The notes: generated by a model not told the origin, from the letters alone. 64,000 bases of DNA from Bolinopsis microptera (GCF_026151205.1 NC_087084.1:13419453-13483452), one strand, 5' to 3'; numbered from the stretch's first letter, positions 23,103 to 34,033 are shown. Translations and numbers: made by a program.

Positions 23103-25450
23103 TTGGGTCAGGGTCAGGGTCAGGGTCAGGGTCAGGGTCAGGGTCAGGGTCAGGGTCAGGGTCAGGGTCAGGGTCAGGGTCAGGGTCAGGGTCAGGGTCA
23201 GGGTCAGGGTCAGGGTCAGGGTCAGGGTCAGGGTCAGGGTCAGGGTCAGGGTCAGGCCTCAGGCCTCAGGGTCAGGCCTCAGGGTCAGGGTCAGGGTCAG
23301 GGTCAGGCCTCAGGGTCAGGCCTCAGGGTCAGGCCTCAGGGTCAGGCCTCAGGGTCAGGGTCAGGGTCAGGGTCAGGGTCAGGGTCAGGCCTCAGGGTCA
23401 GGGTCAGGGTCAGGGTCAGGGTCAGGTTCAGGTTCAGGGTCAGGGTCAGGGTCAGGGTCAGGGTCAGGGTCAGGGTCAGGGTCAGGCCTCAGGGTCAGGG
23501 TCAGGGTCAGGCCTCAGGGTCAGGCCTCAGGGTCAGGCCTCAGGGTCAGGCCTCAGGGTCAGGCCTCAGGGTCAGGCCTCAGGGTCAGGGTCAGGGTCAG
23601 GGTCAGGGTCAGGTTCAGGGTCAGGGTCAGGGTCAGGGTCAGGGTCAGGGTCAGGGTCAGGGTCAGGGTCAGGGTCAGGGTCAGGGTCAGGGTCAGGGTC
23701 AGGGTCAGGGTCAGGGTCAGGCCTCAGGGTCAGGGTCAGGGTCAGGGTCAGGGTCAGGGTCAGGGTCAGGGTCAGGGTCAGGGTCAGGGTCAGGGTCAGG
23801 GTCAGGGTCAGGGTCAGGGTCAGGGTCAGGGTCAGGGTCAGGGTCAGGGTCAGGCCTCAGGCCTCAGGGTCAGGCCTCAGGGTCAGGCCTCAGGGTCAGG
23901 CCTCAGGGTCAGGCCTCAGGGTCAGGCCTCAGGGTCAGGCCTCAGGGTCAGGGTCAGGGTCAGGGTCAGGGTCAGGTTCAGGGTCAGGGTCAGGGTCAGG
24001 GTCAGGGTCAGGGTCAGGGTCAGGGTCAGGGTCAGGGTCAGGGTCAGGGTCAGGGTCAGGCCTCAGGGTCAGGGTCAGGGTCAGGGTCAGGGTCAGGGTC
24101 AGGGTCAGGGTCAGGCCTCAGGGTCAGGGTCAGGGTCAGGGTCAGGGTCAGGGTCAGGGTCAGGGTCAGGGTCAGGGTCAGGGTCAGGGTCAGGGTCAGG
24201 GTCAGGGTCAGGGTCAGGGTCAGGGTCAGGGTCAGGGTCAGGGTCAGGGTCAGGGTCAGGGTCAGGGTCAGGGTCAGGGTCAGGCCTCAGGCCTCAGGGT
24301 CAGGCCTCAGGGTCAGGCCTCAGGGTCAGGCCTCAGGGTCAGGCCTCAGGGTCAGGCCTCAGGGTCAGGCCTCAGGGTCAGGCCTCAAGGTCAGGCCTCA
24401 GGGTCAGGGTCAGGGTCAGGGTCAGGGTCAGGGTCAGGGTCAGGGTCAGGGTCAGGGTCAGGGTCAGGGTCAGGGTCAGGGTCAGGGTCAGGGTCAGGGT
24501 CAGGGTCAGGGTCAGGGTCAGGGTCAGGGTCAGGGTCAGGGTCAGGGTCAGGCCTCAGGGTCAGGGTCAGGGTCAGGGTCAGGGTCAGGGTCAGGGTCAG
24601 GGTCAGGGTCAGGGTCAGGGTCAGGGTCAGGGTCAGGGTCAGTAAAGGGTCAGGGTCAGTAAAGGGTCAGGGTCAGTAAAGGGTCAGGGTCAGTAAAGGG
24701 TCAGGGTCAGTAAAGGGTTAGGGTTAGGGTTAGGGTTAGGGTTAGGGTTAGGGTTAGGGTTAGGGTCAGGGTCAGGGTCAGGGTCAGGCCTCAGGCCTCA
24801 GGGTCAGGCCTCAGGGTCAGGCCTCAGGGTCAGGCCTCAGGGTCAGGCCTCAGGGTCAGGCCTCAAGGTCAGGCCTCAGGGTCAGGGTCAGGGTCAGGGT
24901 CAGGGTCAGGGTCAGGGTCAGGGTCAGGGTCAGGGTCAGGGTCAGGGTCAGGGTCAGGGTCAGGGTCAGGGTCAGGGTCAGGGTCAGGGTCAGGCCTCAG
25001 GGTCAGGGTCAGGGTCAGGGTCAGGGTCAGGGTCAGGGTCAGGGTCAGGGTCAGGGTCAGGGTCAGGGTCAGGGTCAGGGTCAGGGTCAGGGTCAGGGTC
25101 AGGGTCAGGGTCAGGGTCAGGGTCAGGGTCAGGGTCAGGGTCAGGGTCAGGGTCAGGGTCAGTAAAGGGTCAGGGTCAGGGTCAGGGTCAGTAAAGGGTC
25201 AGGGTCAGTAAAGGGTCAGGGTCAGTAAAGGGTCAGGGTCAGTAAAGGGTCAGGGTCAGTAAAGGGTTAGGGTTAGGGTTAGGGTTAGGGTTAGGGTTAG
25301 GGTTAGGGTTAGGGTTAAGGTTAGGGTTAGGGTTAAGGTTAGGGTTAGGGTTAGGGTTAGGGTTAGGGTTAGGGTTAGGGTTAGGGTTAGGGTTAGGGTT
25401 AGGGTTAGGGTTAGGGTTAGGGTTAGGATAAGGGTTAGGGTTAGGGTTAA
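23103..25450 (+). repeat. Telomere-like hexamer array: (TCAGGG)n with GCCTCA variants and (TTAGGG)n blocks
   Basis: About 2.3 kb of hexamers. TCAGGG dominates, with clusters of the variant TCAGGCC (for example 23254-23350, 23845-23945, 24283-24400 and 24786-24880). True TTAGGG runs lie at about 24716-24765 and 25263-25450. An 18-bp composite (AGTAAAGGGTCAGGGTC) precedes each TTAGGG run, at about 24640-24715 and 25160-25262, so a block of array has been duplicated. Three frames stay open for over 500 codons only because the unit is six bases without a stop. It is an interstitial telomere-type satellite, not a coding sequence. Confidence 0.97.
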
Positions 25451-25457
25451 TTGTATT

Positions 25458-25582
25458 AAATTATATTGTCGGGGGGCTAATTGTCGGGGGTCAATTGTCG
25501 GGGGGATAATTGTTGGGGGGTCAATTGTCGGGGGAAAATTGTCGGGGGGTCAATTGTCGGGGGGTCAATTGTTGCCCACCCG
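25458..25582 (-). repeat. Inverted CAATTGACCCCC minisatellite, right flank
   Basis: Copies of GGGGGGTCAATTGTC, the complement of the left-flank word, about eight in all. With 22812-23100 it forms long inverted arms around the hexamer array. Confidence 0.9.
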
Positions 25583-25769
25583 TTTAAATACTATCTGCAG
25601 CTAATGTACATGATTCTAAAACTAATATAAATAATTCTAAAACTCAAATTAAAGTCTTTCGGTCTAATATAGTATTGCTCAATGAGATGGTGTGGAAATC
25701 GCTCATAAAACATTAGTAATGTTTGTGCCTACTATTAAAAGCCAGGGAGTGTTTTAGATGAGATTTGTA

Positions 25770-27055
25770 GTGAAATCAACAAGAAAATGTACGAGGAAAT
25801 TCAATCTTGCAATTTGATGAACAAGAGATCAGTAACGAAAGAGAAACCATGCGAATGCTTGGAAACTGTTTGTTGTATATTGGACCAGTTCAGTATCACC
25901 TGGCTAAGGAAGGCGATACCTCTTGCAGAAGAAATTGACAAGTTGAAAAGTGAGAAGATTTCAGATCAGAGTATTATCATCGATCTTCAGAATAAGGCTA
26001 TTGAAAGAAGCAACAAACAGCTCAAATCAATGCAGAATACCGTGCAAACGGAGATGAAAAGCTACTCTTCAGTCGTTAGAAAAAGCATCAATCCTGCTTT
26101 CGCCCCGAAGAAGATCCACGCTGCAGTTAAAAAAGTAGAAAACCAGATTGAGTGAAGCAAGAACGTAATCATTTATGGTCTATCAGAATCAGAGAACGAG
26201 CAACTGCTGAGTAATGATTTGATTTGATTTGATTTGAAACTTTTACAAATAGTACATTATACAATACAGCAAAGAGAATTAAAAATATACGACATTATTA
26301 TCATGAGGCATTTGTAGGGTAAAAGTTGTAGTCCATATTGTATAAATACTAAAAGCATGGTTAAGTGGTACAAGTTCTGGGGGTATACGTATTACAAGTA
26401 ATAGTTCTACTCCCAGACTCACTAACACCACCTCCATCTAAACACACAAAATGTATCTAAAACACGCAAATTTAGAATTATCAAAATAAATACATAATGC
26501 ATCCATGACCTGACTCATAATGCGCCAAAAATTGCGCGCGTATCATCACACAGCGATTAAAAGCAAGATTACAGTCGGATATAAAGTTCGCGTAATCCAG
26601 TTAAGTATATTAACTGAGGACTGCACCAGGGTCAAATCATGGTGACAGAACGTAAATGTTATTTAATCATTAATATTATTTAATAGATTTCTTTTTATAT
26701 TATAGTTGTTAATAGTTGTTAATAGTTGTTTATAGTTGTTAATGTTGAGGAGGTTCTGAATGAAATTAGTGAGAAGCCTTTAGTCAGGGACTGCTGCTGT
26801 ATTGGAGCTCCGAAAGAAAATGTATCCAGACCAGTAAAGTTCACATTGAGCAGTTCTGACCATGCAACACCAGAGATCAGAAACACCAGTACACTACGCT
26901 CAAAGGAGGGGAACAGCTCAGTTTACATCTGCCCTGATAGGACTGCCACGGAATGAAAAGCTTATAAAAAGCTTGTAGAAGAACTGAGACTGAAACGAAC
27001 TACAGAGCCTGACAAGTTTCATAGTATTAGGAACAATAAGATAGTCAGCTTGTAG
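25770..27055 (+). pseudogene. LINE ORF1-type protein, split by a later insertion
   Basis: From 25787 the frame encodes a helical, coiled-coil-like segment (EEIDKLKSEKISDQSIIIDL...NKAIERSNKQLKSM) and, after one in-frame stop at 26153-26155, SKNVIIYGLSESENEQLLSN, the start of the RRM-like domain of L1/CR1-type ORF1 proteins. The frame resumes at 26745 with VEEVLNEISEKP, then RPVKFTLSSS and SVYICPDRTATE, another stop, and KKLVEELRLKR. The gap 26217-26739 is an inserted element. If it is removed the frame rejoins exactly. ORF1 proteins of this kind bind the LINE RNA. Confidence 0.75.
26217..26739 (-). mobile_element. Retroelement insertion inside the LINE ORF1, 5-bp target duplication
   Basis: The insert is flanked by TAATG at 26212-26216 and 26740-26744. 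Read on the minus strand it ends in a CAAAT tandem tail (26217-26235), the usual end of a LINE or SINE. Its other end is a run of TTGTTAATAG words (26705-26739). It has no ORF. Loss of the insert plus one TAATG copy restores the ORF1 frame, so boundaries are well supported. The element's family is not recognised. Confidence 0.75.
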
Positions 27056-27255
27056 AGAGTATAACTAGAGGCGAGACTGGCTAAAATTATTATTCCTACT
27101 TATCTAAATTTAAACATTATTATTGATTTTGATCTTGAAGGGACCATAATTTTTGAGGCCATTACTTGCCAATGATGTCAATGTTTATTTCAGGATTACC
27201 ACTTTTGGAACTCAATAAATGTATCCTTGTATCCTTGTATCCTTGTATCCTATCA
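27056..27255 (+). mobile_element. LINE 3' UTR with GTATCCTT tandem tail
   Basis: The sequence contains ATGTCAATGTTTATTTCAGG and AATAAATGTATCC followed by three GTATCCTT units. This is the ending typical of CR1/L2-type LINEs. It follows the ORF1 remnant directly, so ORF2 has been deleted or the copy is a chimera. Confidence 0.65.
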
Positions 27256-27590
27256 GGTCCAGTTACTACAAAATGCCGTAGCCAAAGCTGTTGATAGGCA
27301 ATATAAACATTACCATCTTGAGGATGAACTGATCAATCTTTACTGGTTGGATAATGGATATAGAGAAGAGGATTGAATTCAAAATCTCACTACAAAATCT
27401 CACAAATCCATACTAGGATTGGCTCCAACTTATCTGCAAGATATGTTCGGATTTATGTTTGGTGTAGGTAGCCTCTCTGTAGTAGCTTCTAAGATGTACA
27501 ATCAATTTGCTAATTCTTTGAAATCATTAAAGCTCTTCTAAAAACTTTGTCGAAAAACTATTCAAGTCATATTTGGTGAAAGACCTTCAA
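27256..27590 (+). pseudogene. C-terminal fragment of a second CR1/L2-type reverse transcriptase
   Basis: One frame reads QVQLLQNAVAKAVDRQYKHY, then LINLYWLDNGYREED, and after a stop KSILGLAPTYLQDMFGF and KMYNQFANSLKSLKLF. The order and spacing match the end of CR1/L2 ORF2 (LQNAAARLV, LHWLPV.YRI, GLAPSYL, LWNSLP). Stops interrupt it. Confidence 0.7.
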
Positions 27591-28756
27591 TTTAAAAAAT
27601 ATAACCTCATCGAATATTTTGAAATGGCCACAACCCATTTAAATATTTTAGTTTCTCTTATTCCGTCACATCTTACTATACATTTCTAACAAAGTAATCG
27701 TATAGTATCAATTAAACCAATTCAGTATCAACAAACCACGATAAACTATGTAGAAGATAAGAGGTATGTCACAAATAGAGCCGACTCTAGAGGAAAAAGC
27801 ATATGATAAAAACGATAGGAAATAGTATGAATGGGTACTCCACATCAAAGAGAATACATGAAAACATAGTTAGTAATCAAATTACACATCAAAAAGATAA
27901 CCAAATAGGGTGAAAAGGAGTTTCGAAATGCGACAATAATACTGAAAAACAACCTAGGTATTATTGTGAAAATATGACATTATTTGCTTTAGCGCTCGAT
28001 TTTCATACCACGGTGTAAATATTCGAAAATATGCGCGGCGCACCTAAAATTTTGGTTCCATTAAACATGAATTTTTTGGTCAAAATTATATTAAATATAC
28101 TTTAATTAATTGTTATTACAAGATATAAGTTTAAAAATTTTCAAAATATAGCATATAAGTACCAAAAATAAATTGCGCGCAAAAAAGTCAAAATTTTTAC
28201 CACTTTTTTGGATTTTTACCTCAGAACAAATAGAGGGATTTGTTTTATTTTTACACAATCTTGTGCGGCTGTCTTTTAGCTATCTTCATGCAAGTTTTGC
28301 CGACATACCAACAAAATTAACTTGCTCAAAATATCAAAAAACATGGTTTTTTGGCCTATTTTTGGCCCAAAAATCGGTTTTTTGCAATTTTACCCCAGAA
28401 CAATCAGTCCAATCATTTTAAAACCACTTTCAATCGATTCTACGGTCAAAAATACGTCTAGTAAGGTGTATCTGGGGTCCCTAGCGTATCGAGCAGACAA
28501 TGCCCGTAAGAGCCTCTACTATTACTACATTGTTAGTTATTAGAATTGTAGGCTTAACGGAGAAATAAAAGAGTAACGTGGTAACTCTTACTTCGTATTG
28601 TAGATCTAGATTGTAGTTTATGCTAGTTAAGTATTTAGCTAATTAGTGATTCACTCCCGGCGCGAGAACAAAGCGCCAGGAAAATAAGACAATTTTTCGC
28701 GCGAACTTGTAAATTTACTTACGCCGCGCAGAGGTGTTCCTTCATGGTGTATCCAT
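27591..28756. other. Intergenic, nothing recognised
   Basis: AT-rich. A 21-bp segment at 28501-28521 (TGCCCGTAAGAGCCTCTACT core) is a perfect inverted match to 18453-18473. Two similar stretches near 28200 and 28385 (TTTTACCYCAGAACAA) suggest an old internal repeat. Confidence 0.35.
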
Positions 28757-28795
28757 AATATCTCTGATATTTGGATACGAAACATGTATCAAGTA
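28757..28795 (-). repeat. Module C, inverted copy of 2502-2541
   Basis: Thirty-nine bases from TAATATCTCTGATATTTGG to ACATGTATCAAG, the complement of 2502-2541. It abuts the left end of the fold-back palindrome. Confidence 0.85.
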
Positions 28796-31776
28796 TTGAG
28801 GTATGTGCTGTACTTGGCGGGCTATGTTTCAATATATAATATAATCAGAGATTAGTATATACATTCTACTCTGAGTCATTGAGTAAATATTCCTGTTATG
28901 TTGGAACACACAGGGGAATACCAAAATATTAAACTATTAAAACATAACCCTGAGCAAAATTAATTGTAGTTGTAGTTGTACACCTAATATGATCAATAAA
29001 ACTAACTTATAGTTTATTTTTACGGACATAAGTTAATAGTTGCAGATGCTACAAGTTAAACCCTAGCGTTTATTTTAATTTCCGCTCAAAATTATGCCGG
29101 CCGTTATTATGTCCGGTGGCGGTACGGGTAAAATAACGTCCGATGAGCTATGTTTTAAAAATAACCTTTAGAACTAAAAGCAAGTGTAAAGTGTGAAGTG
29201 ACCGTTGATAAGTTCAACATGGTACGCTTCTTACAATTATTACTCTTAACTTTACTGTTAGTAATATAGTATGTAACAAACATACAGTTAAAAGTTACAC
29301 AGTATTAGTATTACTCCGATGTACGCGGAGTTTGGGAGAAACAAACATACAGTTAAAAGTTACACAGTATTAGTATTACTCCGATGTACGCGGAGTTTGG
29401 GATGAACAAACATACAGTTAAAAGTTACACAGTATTAGTATTACTATTAATCCGATGTACGCGGAGTTTGTGAGAAAGGAAAAAGCCACGGTAAATCGGG
29501 GTTTTGATTGTTTACATTATGTATGTTTTCAGTTATGCACTAACGCTATAACGCTAACGCTGACGTTGACGCTAACGATAGCGTTTAGCTTTAGCGTCAG
29601 TGTCAGCATAAGCGTCAGCGTAAGCGTTAGCGTTAACGTTTAGCGTTAATGTCAGCGTTAGCGTTAGCGTTAGCGTTTAGCGTTAATGTCAGCGTTAGCG
29701 TTAGCGTTAGCGTAAGCGTCAGCGTTAGCGCGAGCTAACGTTAACGCTAAACGCTAACGTTAACGCTAACGCTAACGCTGGCGCTAACGATAACGTTGAC
29801 GCTAACGTTGATGCTGACGCTAACGTTAACGCTAACGTTAACGCTAACGTTAACGCTGACGCTAACGCTAACGCTAATGCTGACGCTAACGCTGGCGCTA
29901 ACGATAACGTTGACGCTAACGTTGATGCTGACGCTAACGTTAACGCTAACGTTAACGCTGACGCTAAAGCTAACGCTAATGCTGACGCTAACGTTGACGC
30001 TAACGTTGATGCTGACGCTAACGTTAACGCCAACCCTAACGCTGACGCTAACACTGACGCTAACGGTGACACTAACGCTGACACTAACGCTGACGCTAAC
30101 GCTGACGCTAACGGTCACGCTAACGCTGAAGTTAACGCTGACGCTAACGCTGACGCTAACGCTGACGCTAATGCTGACGCTAACGTTGACGCTAACGCTG
30201 AAGCGTTATCGTCAGCATTAGCGTCAGCGTTAGCGTCAGCGTTAGTGTCAGCGTTAGCGTCAGCGTTAGTGTCAGCGTTAGCGTCAGCGTTAGGGTTGGC
30301 GTTAACGTTAGCGTCAGCATCAACGTTAGCGTCACCGTTAGCGTCAGCATTAGCGTTAGCGTCAGCGTTAACGTTAGCGTCAGCATCAACGTTAGCGTCA
30401 ACGTTATCGTTAGCGCCAGCGTTAGCGTCAGCATTAGCGTTAGCGTTAGCGTTAGCGTTAGCGTTAGCGTTAGCGTCAGCGTTAACGTTAGCGTCAGCAT
30501 CAACGTTAGCGTCAACGTTATCGTTAGCGCCAGCGTTAGCGTTAACGTTAGCGTTTAGCGTTAACGTTAGCTCGCGCTAACGCTGACGCTTACGCTAACG
30601 CTAACGCTGACATTAACGCTAAACGTTAACGCTAACGCTAAACGTTAACGCTGACGCTGACGCTAACGCTAACGATAACGCTTACGTTGACACTGACGCT
30701 GACGCTAACGTTAAGGCTGACACTAACATTAACGTTGACGCTAACGTTGATGCTGACGCTAACGCTAATGCTAACGCTAACGTTAACGTTAACGTTAACG
30801 CTAACGCTAACGTTAACACTAACGCTAACGCTGACGCTAACGCTGACGCTAACGTTGACACTAACGTTGACGCTAACATTGGCGCTGACGTTGACGCTAG
30901 CATTGGCGCTGACGCTAACGTTAACACTGACGCTGACGATAACGTTGAAGCTAACGTTGATGCTGACGCTAACGTTAACGCTAACGCTTACGCTGACGCT
31001 TATGCTGACGCTAACACTGACGCTGACGCTAAAGCTAAACGCTATCGTTAGCGTTATCGTTAGCGTCAACGTCAGCGTTAGCGTTATAGCGTTAGTGCAT
31101 AACTGAAAACATACATAATGTAAACAATCAAAACCCCGATTTACCGTGGCTTTTTCCTTTCTCACAAACTCCGCGTACATCGGATTAATAGTAATACTAA
31201 TACTGTGTAACTTTTAACTGTATGTTTGTTCATCCCAAACTCTGCGTACATCGGAGTAATACTAATACTGTGTAACTTTTAACTGTATGTTTGTTACATA
31301 CTATATTACTAACAGTAAAGTTAAGAGTAATAATTGTAAGAAGCGTACCATGTTGAACTTATCAACGGTCACTTCACACTTTACACTTGCTTTTAGTTCT
31401 AAAGGTTATTTTTAAAACATAGCTCATCGGACGTTATTTTACCCGTACCGCCACCGGACATAATGTGAACGGCCGGCATAATTTTGAGCGGAAATTAAAA
31501 TAAACGCTAGGGTTTAACTTGTAGCATCTGCAACTATTAACTTATGTCCGTAAAAATAAACTATAAGTTAGTTTTATTGATCATATTAGGTGTACAACTA
31601 CAACTACAATTAATTTTGCTCAGGGTTATGTTTTAATAGTTTAATATTTTGGTATTCCCCTGTGTGTTCCAACATAACAGGAATATTTACTCAATGACTC
31701 AGAGTAGAATGTATATACTAATCTCTGATATTATATATTGAAACATAGCCCGCCAAGTACAGCACATACCTCAATA
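28796..31776. mobile_element. 3-kb fold-back palindrome with hexamer-repeat core
   Basis: The unique parts of the arms, 28796-29540 and 31095-31776, are almost perfect inverted repeats. They start GAGGTATGTGCTGTACTTGG and end in its complement, differing by small indels (for example near 28843 and 29103) and by repeat number. Each arm holds tandem ~66-bp units with CCGATGTACGCGGAGTTTG: three on the left (29275-29475) and two on the right (31160-31290). Between the arms are 1.55 kb of hexamers. No transposase is visible. Long inverted arms made partly of tandem repeats are the hallmark of fold-back elements (Drosophila FB, sea urchin TU). Assignment to that group is by structure only. Confidence 0.85.
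29541..31094. repeat. (TTAGCG)n/(TCAGCG)n hexamer array, core of the palindrome
   Basis: Hexamers TTAGCG and TCAGCG, their complements CGCTAA and CGCTGA, and AACGTT variants. Orientation switches at about 29580, 29736 (GTTAGCGCGAGCTAAC), 30195, 30575 (GTTAGCTCGCGCTAAC) and 31035, so the core is a set of nested palindromes centred near 30195. The long open frames, on both strands, are artefacts of the six-base period. Confidence 0.95.
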
Positions 31777-32121
31777 CACATTACGGTGAACGTAACCTGC
31801 AATGCGATCCTGAGGGCTATAATTATGAGAAGGTGTTGTCACGTGATCTCCCTCACATGACTACTATCGAGTCACCATTTAGTATGAATCAGCAATTAAA
31901 CTACTGTGCTTACATATTATGCAGAATGATGGATGAGCACATATAATTGCCTGCTTCATAGTTTGTTCACCCAATCTATTCACCCAATGTTATTGTTACT
32001 ATCAAAGCTGTGTTAGGACCATTTTCAAAAATATTTCGCCATCTATACTGTCACAATGTAAGTTTTACAATGGTACAACCTCCATAAAAATCTAAAATAA
32101 TCGGATAAAACCAACCACACT
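31770..32121 (-). repeat. Module A, inverted copy of 9914-10262
   Basis: It starts CTCAATACACATTACGGTG, overlapping the last bases of the palindrome, and ends CCAACCACACT. It is almost identical to the complement of 9914-10262 over its full length. Confidence 0.9.
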
Positions 32122-33540
32122 ACAGTGGTTAACCGTCTTTACTGAAAAATACTTATCCATGGTTGGCATAGAATATTGAATTTTTATTGAATAATGGTCA
32201 TATTGAATAAAATATTCAATATTGGTTGCATAGATTGCATATTCGCATTTGTTGGACAAATATTTTTGTTAAATTTTTCAAACAGTATACAAAAAATGTC
32301 ACAATGACCCTATAATATAAAAACAACCCTTCAAAAACTCAATATTTTAAAAATCACCTTGGCCTTGCGGGTCCAATTTCAAATCTAAACTTTCTACATT
32401 GACAAAGTTCTTTCTCGCCCCTCTGTCTCCCTCAAATATTGACTTTCAACTTTATTTTTATGTTTTAGTCCTACTACATTGTACATACATTTTTGACGGC
32501 TGACGATGGTAAGTCGCTACGTTTAATTCGGGACTTTTATAGTCTTAAGTCTTGGAGCTCAAAATGTCTCGTGCTGTGGGCCGTATAAACGGCGCACACC
32601 ACCGCCCCGCCTTACAGCTTACATTACTTCATGGTTGCAGGGCGGAGCCGGTGCCGTTTGTCTCGGCCTCGAGTGGCGAGTGCTTGCCCATCGAATACAC
32701 GATTGAAACACTAATTATTTATTGGCATTGTACAGTCTCCAAAACGAAGTACGAAGTTACATTAGCTTTGAGCTTTGTTTTGGCGACTGCTTCATGCAGT
32801 AGGTATTTGTTGTTTAGCAGTGTTGAATATTGGAGCAATTATATAATGTATATCTCCATCATAATATAGGCTAGTGTAAACATATATAATCAATAATACA
32901 AACAAATAGTATTAGTAACTCGCTAGATTATAGATGTTATTTAAACACATATGCTTACGTCAATTATTACTAAAATTAATATTCTTTTAGCTTTAATATA
33001 ATTACATGTCACATAATTGATTAGTTGAATGAAACGTGTGCTACAAATGTCTACGCCTCACGCAGAACTGCGTACCGCCTAGTACTTCATGCTTGAGCGG
33101 TACTGCTGTTCACAGAGGCGCGCACTCAATTTAATCACAAATAACGAGCGCGCGGTTTTTGGAATCTCTCCATTATTATATTAATTAGATCGCAGTGCTC
33201 GCGGCCTGTACTGCGTGAACGACAGAAATATTTTTTAAATTATTTTGCTTCTGAAATTTTGGCTCTAGTAATTAAGAAATGCGACATGTAATTGTAAGAT
33301 AACAATTAAATAAATCCTGTGCGCGGCGCCTACAGCTGACCTACGAATTTCTGAACAATTGAAAATTGTGGCTGTGTGCGCGGCGTACTGTATATGTGTT
33401 TGAAATTGAAATTTGAATTTATTTATGAATATAACATTATGAATTGATTGTTTTGTGGTAAATAAAAATTTTTTCTTTCTTAAAAAAATTTTTTTCTTTC
33501 CTTTACATAAGACTGAGGACTCTGTTTGTTTTGTCGTAAT
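32122..33540. other. Intergenic, nothing recognised
   Basis: An AATATTCAAT-type low-complexity stretch lies near 32170-32230. The 105-codon frame at 32552-32869 and the 135-codon minus frame at 33265-33672 show no domain I recognise, and the second overlaps the retroelement fragment below. Confidence 0.35.
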
Positions 33541-34033
33541 ATTGCAGTGTTCGAATATGGAATAAATGTTTTGCTGGAGATCAAGCCCGACTAGATATAT
33601 CAGCAAGATCAGTTTGGAATGCGTTGGAAAGAGCATTTTTTGATGTAAGAGTGTTTCACGCTCCTGCTCCAACCAACGCCGCTAAACCAATTCCTATGAT
33701 GTATTTGGCCCACGAGACTGAGAAGAAAAGAGCATATAATGCAAGGGTCCTAGAAGTGGAAAAAGCTACCTTTACACCTTTAGTTTTCTCCACAACAGGA
33801 GGCATGGGAGTCAAAGCGCAACGCTTGATTAAAAAGCTTGCACAAAAGATGGAATCTCCAACGGGTCAGCGTTATTCAGACTCAGTTACTCGTTGTCTTT
33901 AATACCTCAAAGCTTGCGCTTTGAGGTATTAAAGACAACGGTTATTTCGATAAGGGGGGACAGAGGGCCCAAGTTGCGATATAAACCAGACAATATTGAA
34001 GATTTAGATTTAAATATTGAGCCCTTTGGCTAG
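33541..34033 (+). pseudogene. C-terminal domain of a retroelement-type protein, disrupted by an inverted duplication
   Basis: The frame reads ARLDISARSVWNALERAFFD, VRVFHAPAPTNAAKP, ETEKKRAYNARVLEVEKATF and TPLVFSTTGGMG. After the hairpin at 33891-33940 the original frame resumes as RFEVLKTTVISIRGDRG and runs to a stop at 34031-34033. Blocks of this type (FW..AFFDVRVF, EKKRxYxxRVxEVE, FTPLVFSxxGG, LRFxxLxxxVxxIRG) end many long retroelement-like proteins of marine invertebrates. The D...E..K pattern could be a nuclease fold, which is my inference. The upstream part is missing and the hairpin destroys about five codons, so it is a fossil. Confidence 0.65.
33891..33940. repeat. Perfect hairpin, 22-bp arms, 6-base loop
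   Basis: CGTTGTCTTTAATACCTCAA... pairs with ...TTGAGGTATTAAAGACAACG across the loop CTTGCG. The right arm is former coding sequence of the retroelement fragment. The left arm is its inverted copy. Confidence 0.95.

Noticed and set aside
23068..24679. Three overlapping frames of over 500 codons (RV, SG and GQ dipeptide repeats)
   Set aside because: They arise automatically from a six-base repeat without stop codons; there is no gene context, and the sequence is a telomere-like satellite.
29725..31180. Long TL/SV/LA-repeat frames on both strands, one beginning MYAEFVRKEKATVNRG
   Set aside because: The same start appears in both arms of the palindrome and runs straight into hexamer repeats. 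It is a by-product of the arm sequence.
32552..32869. 105-codon frame with MELKMSRAVGRINGAHHRP start
   Set aside because: No recognisable domain, no splice or poly(A) context, and surrounded by non-coding AT-rich sequence.
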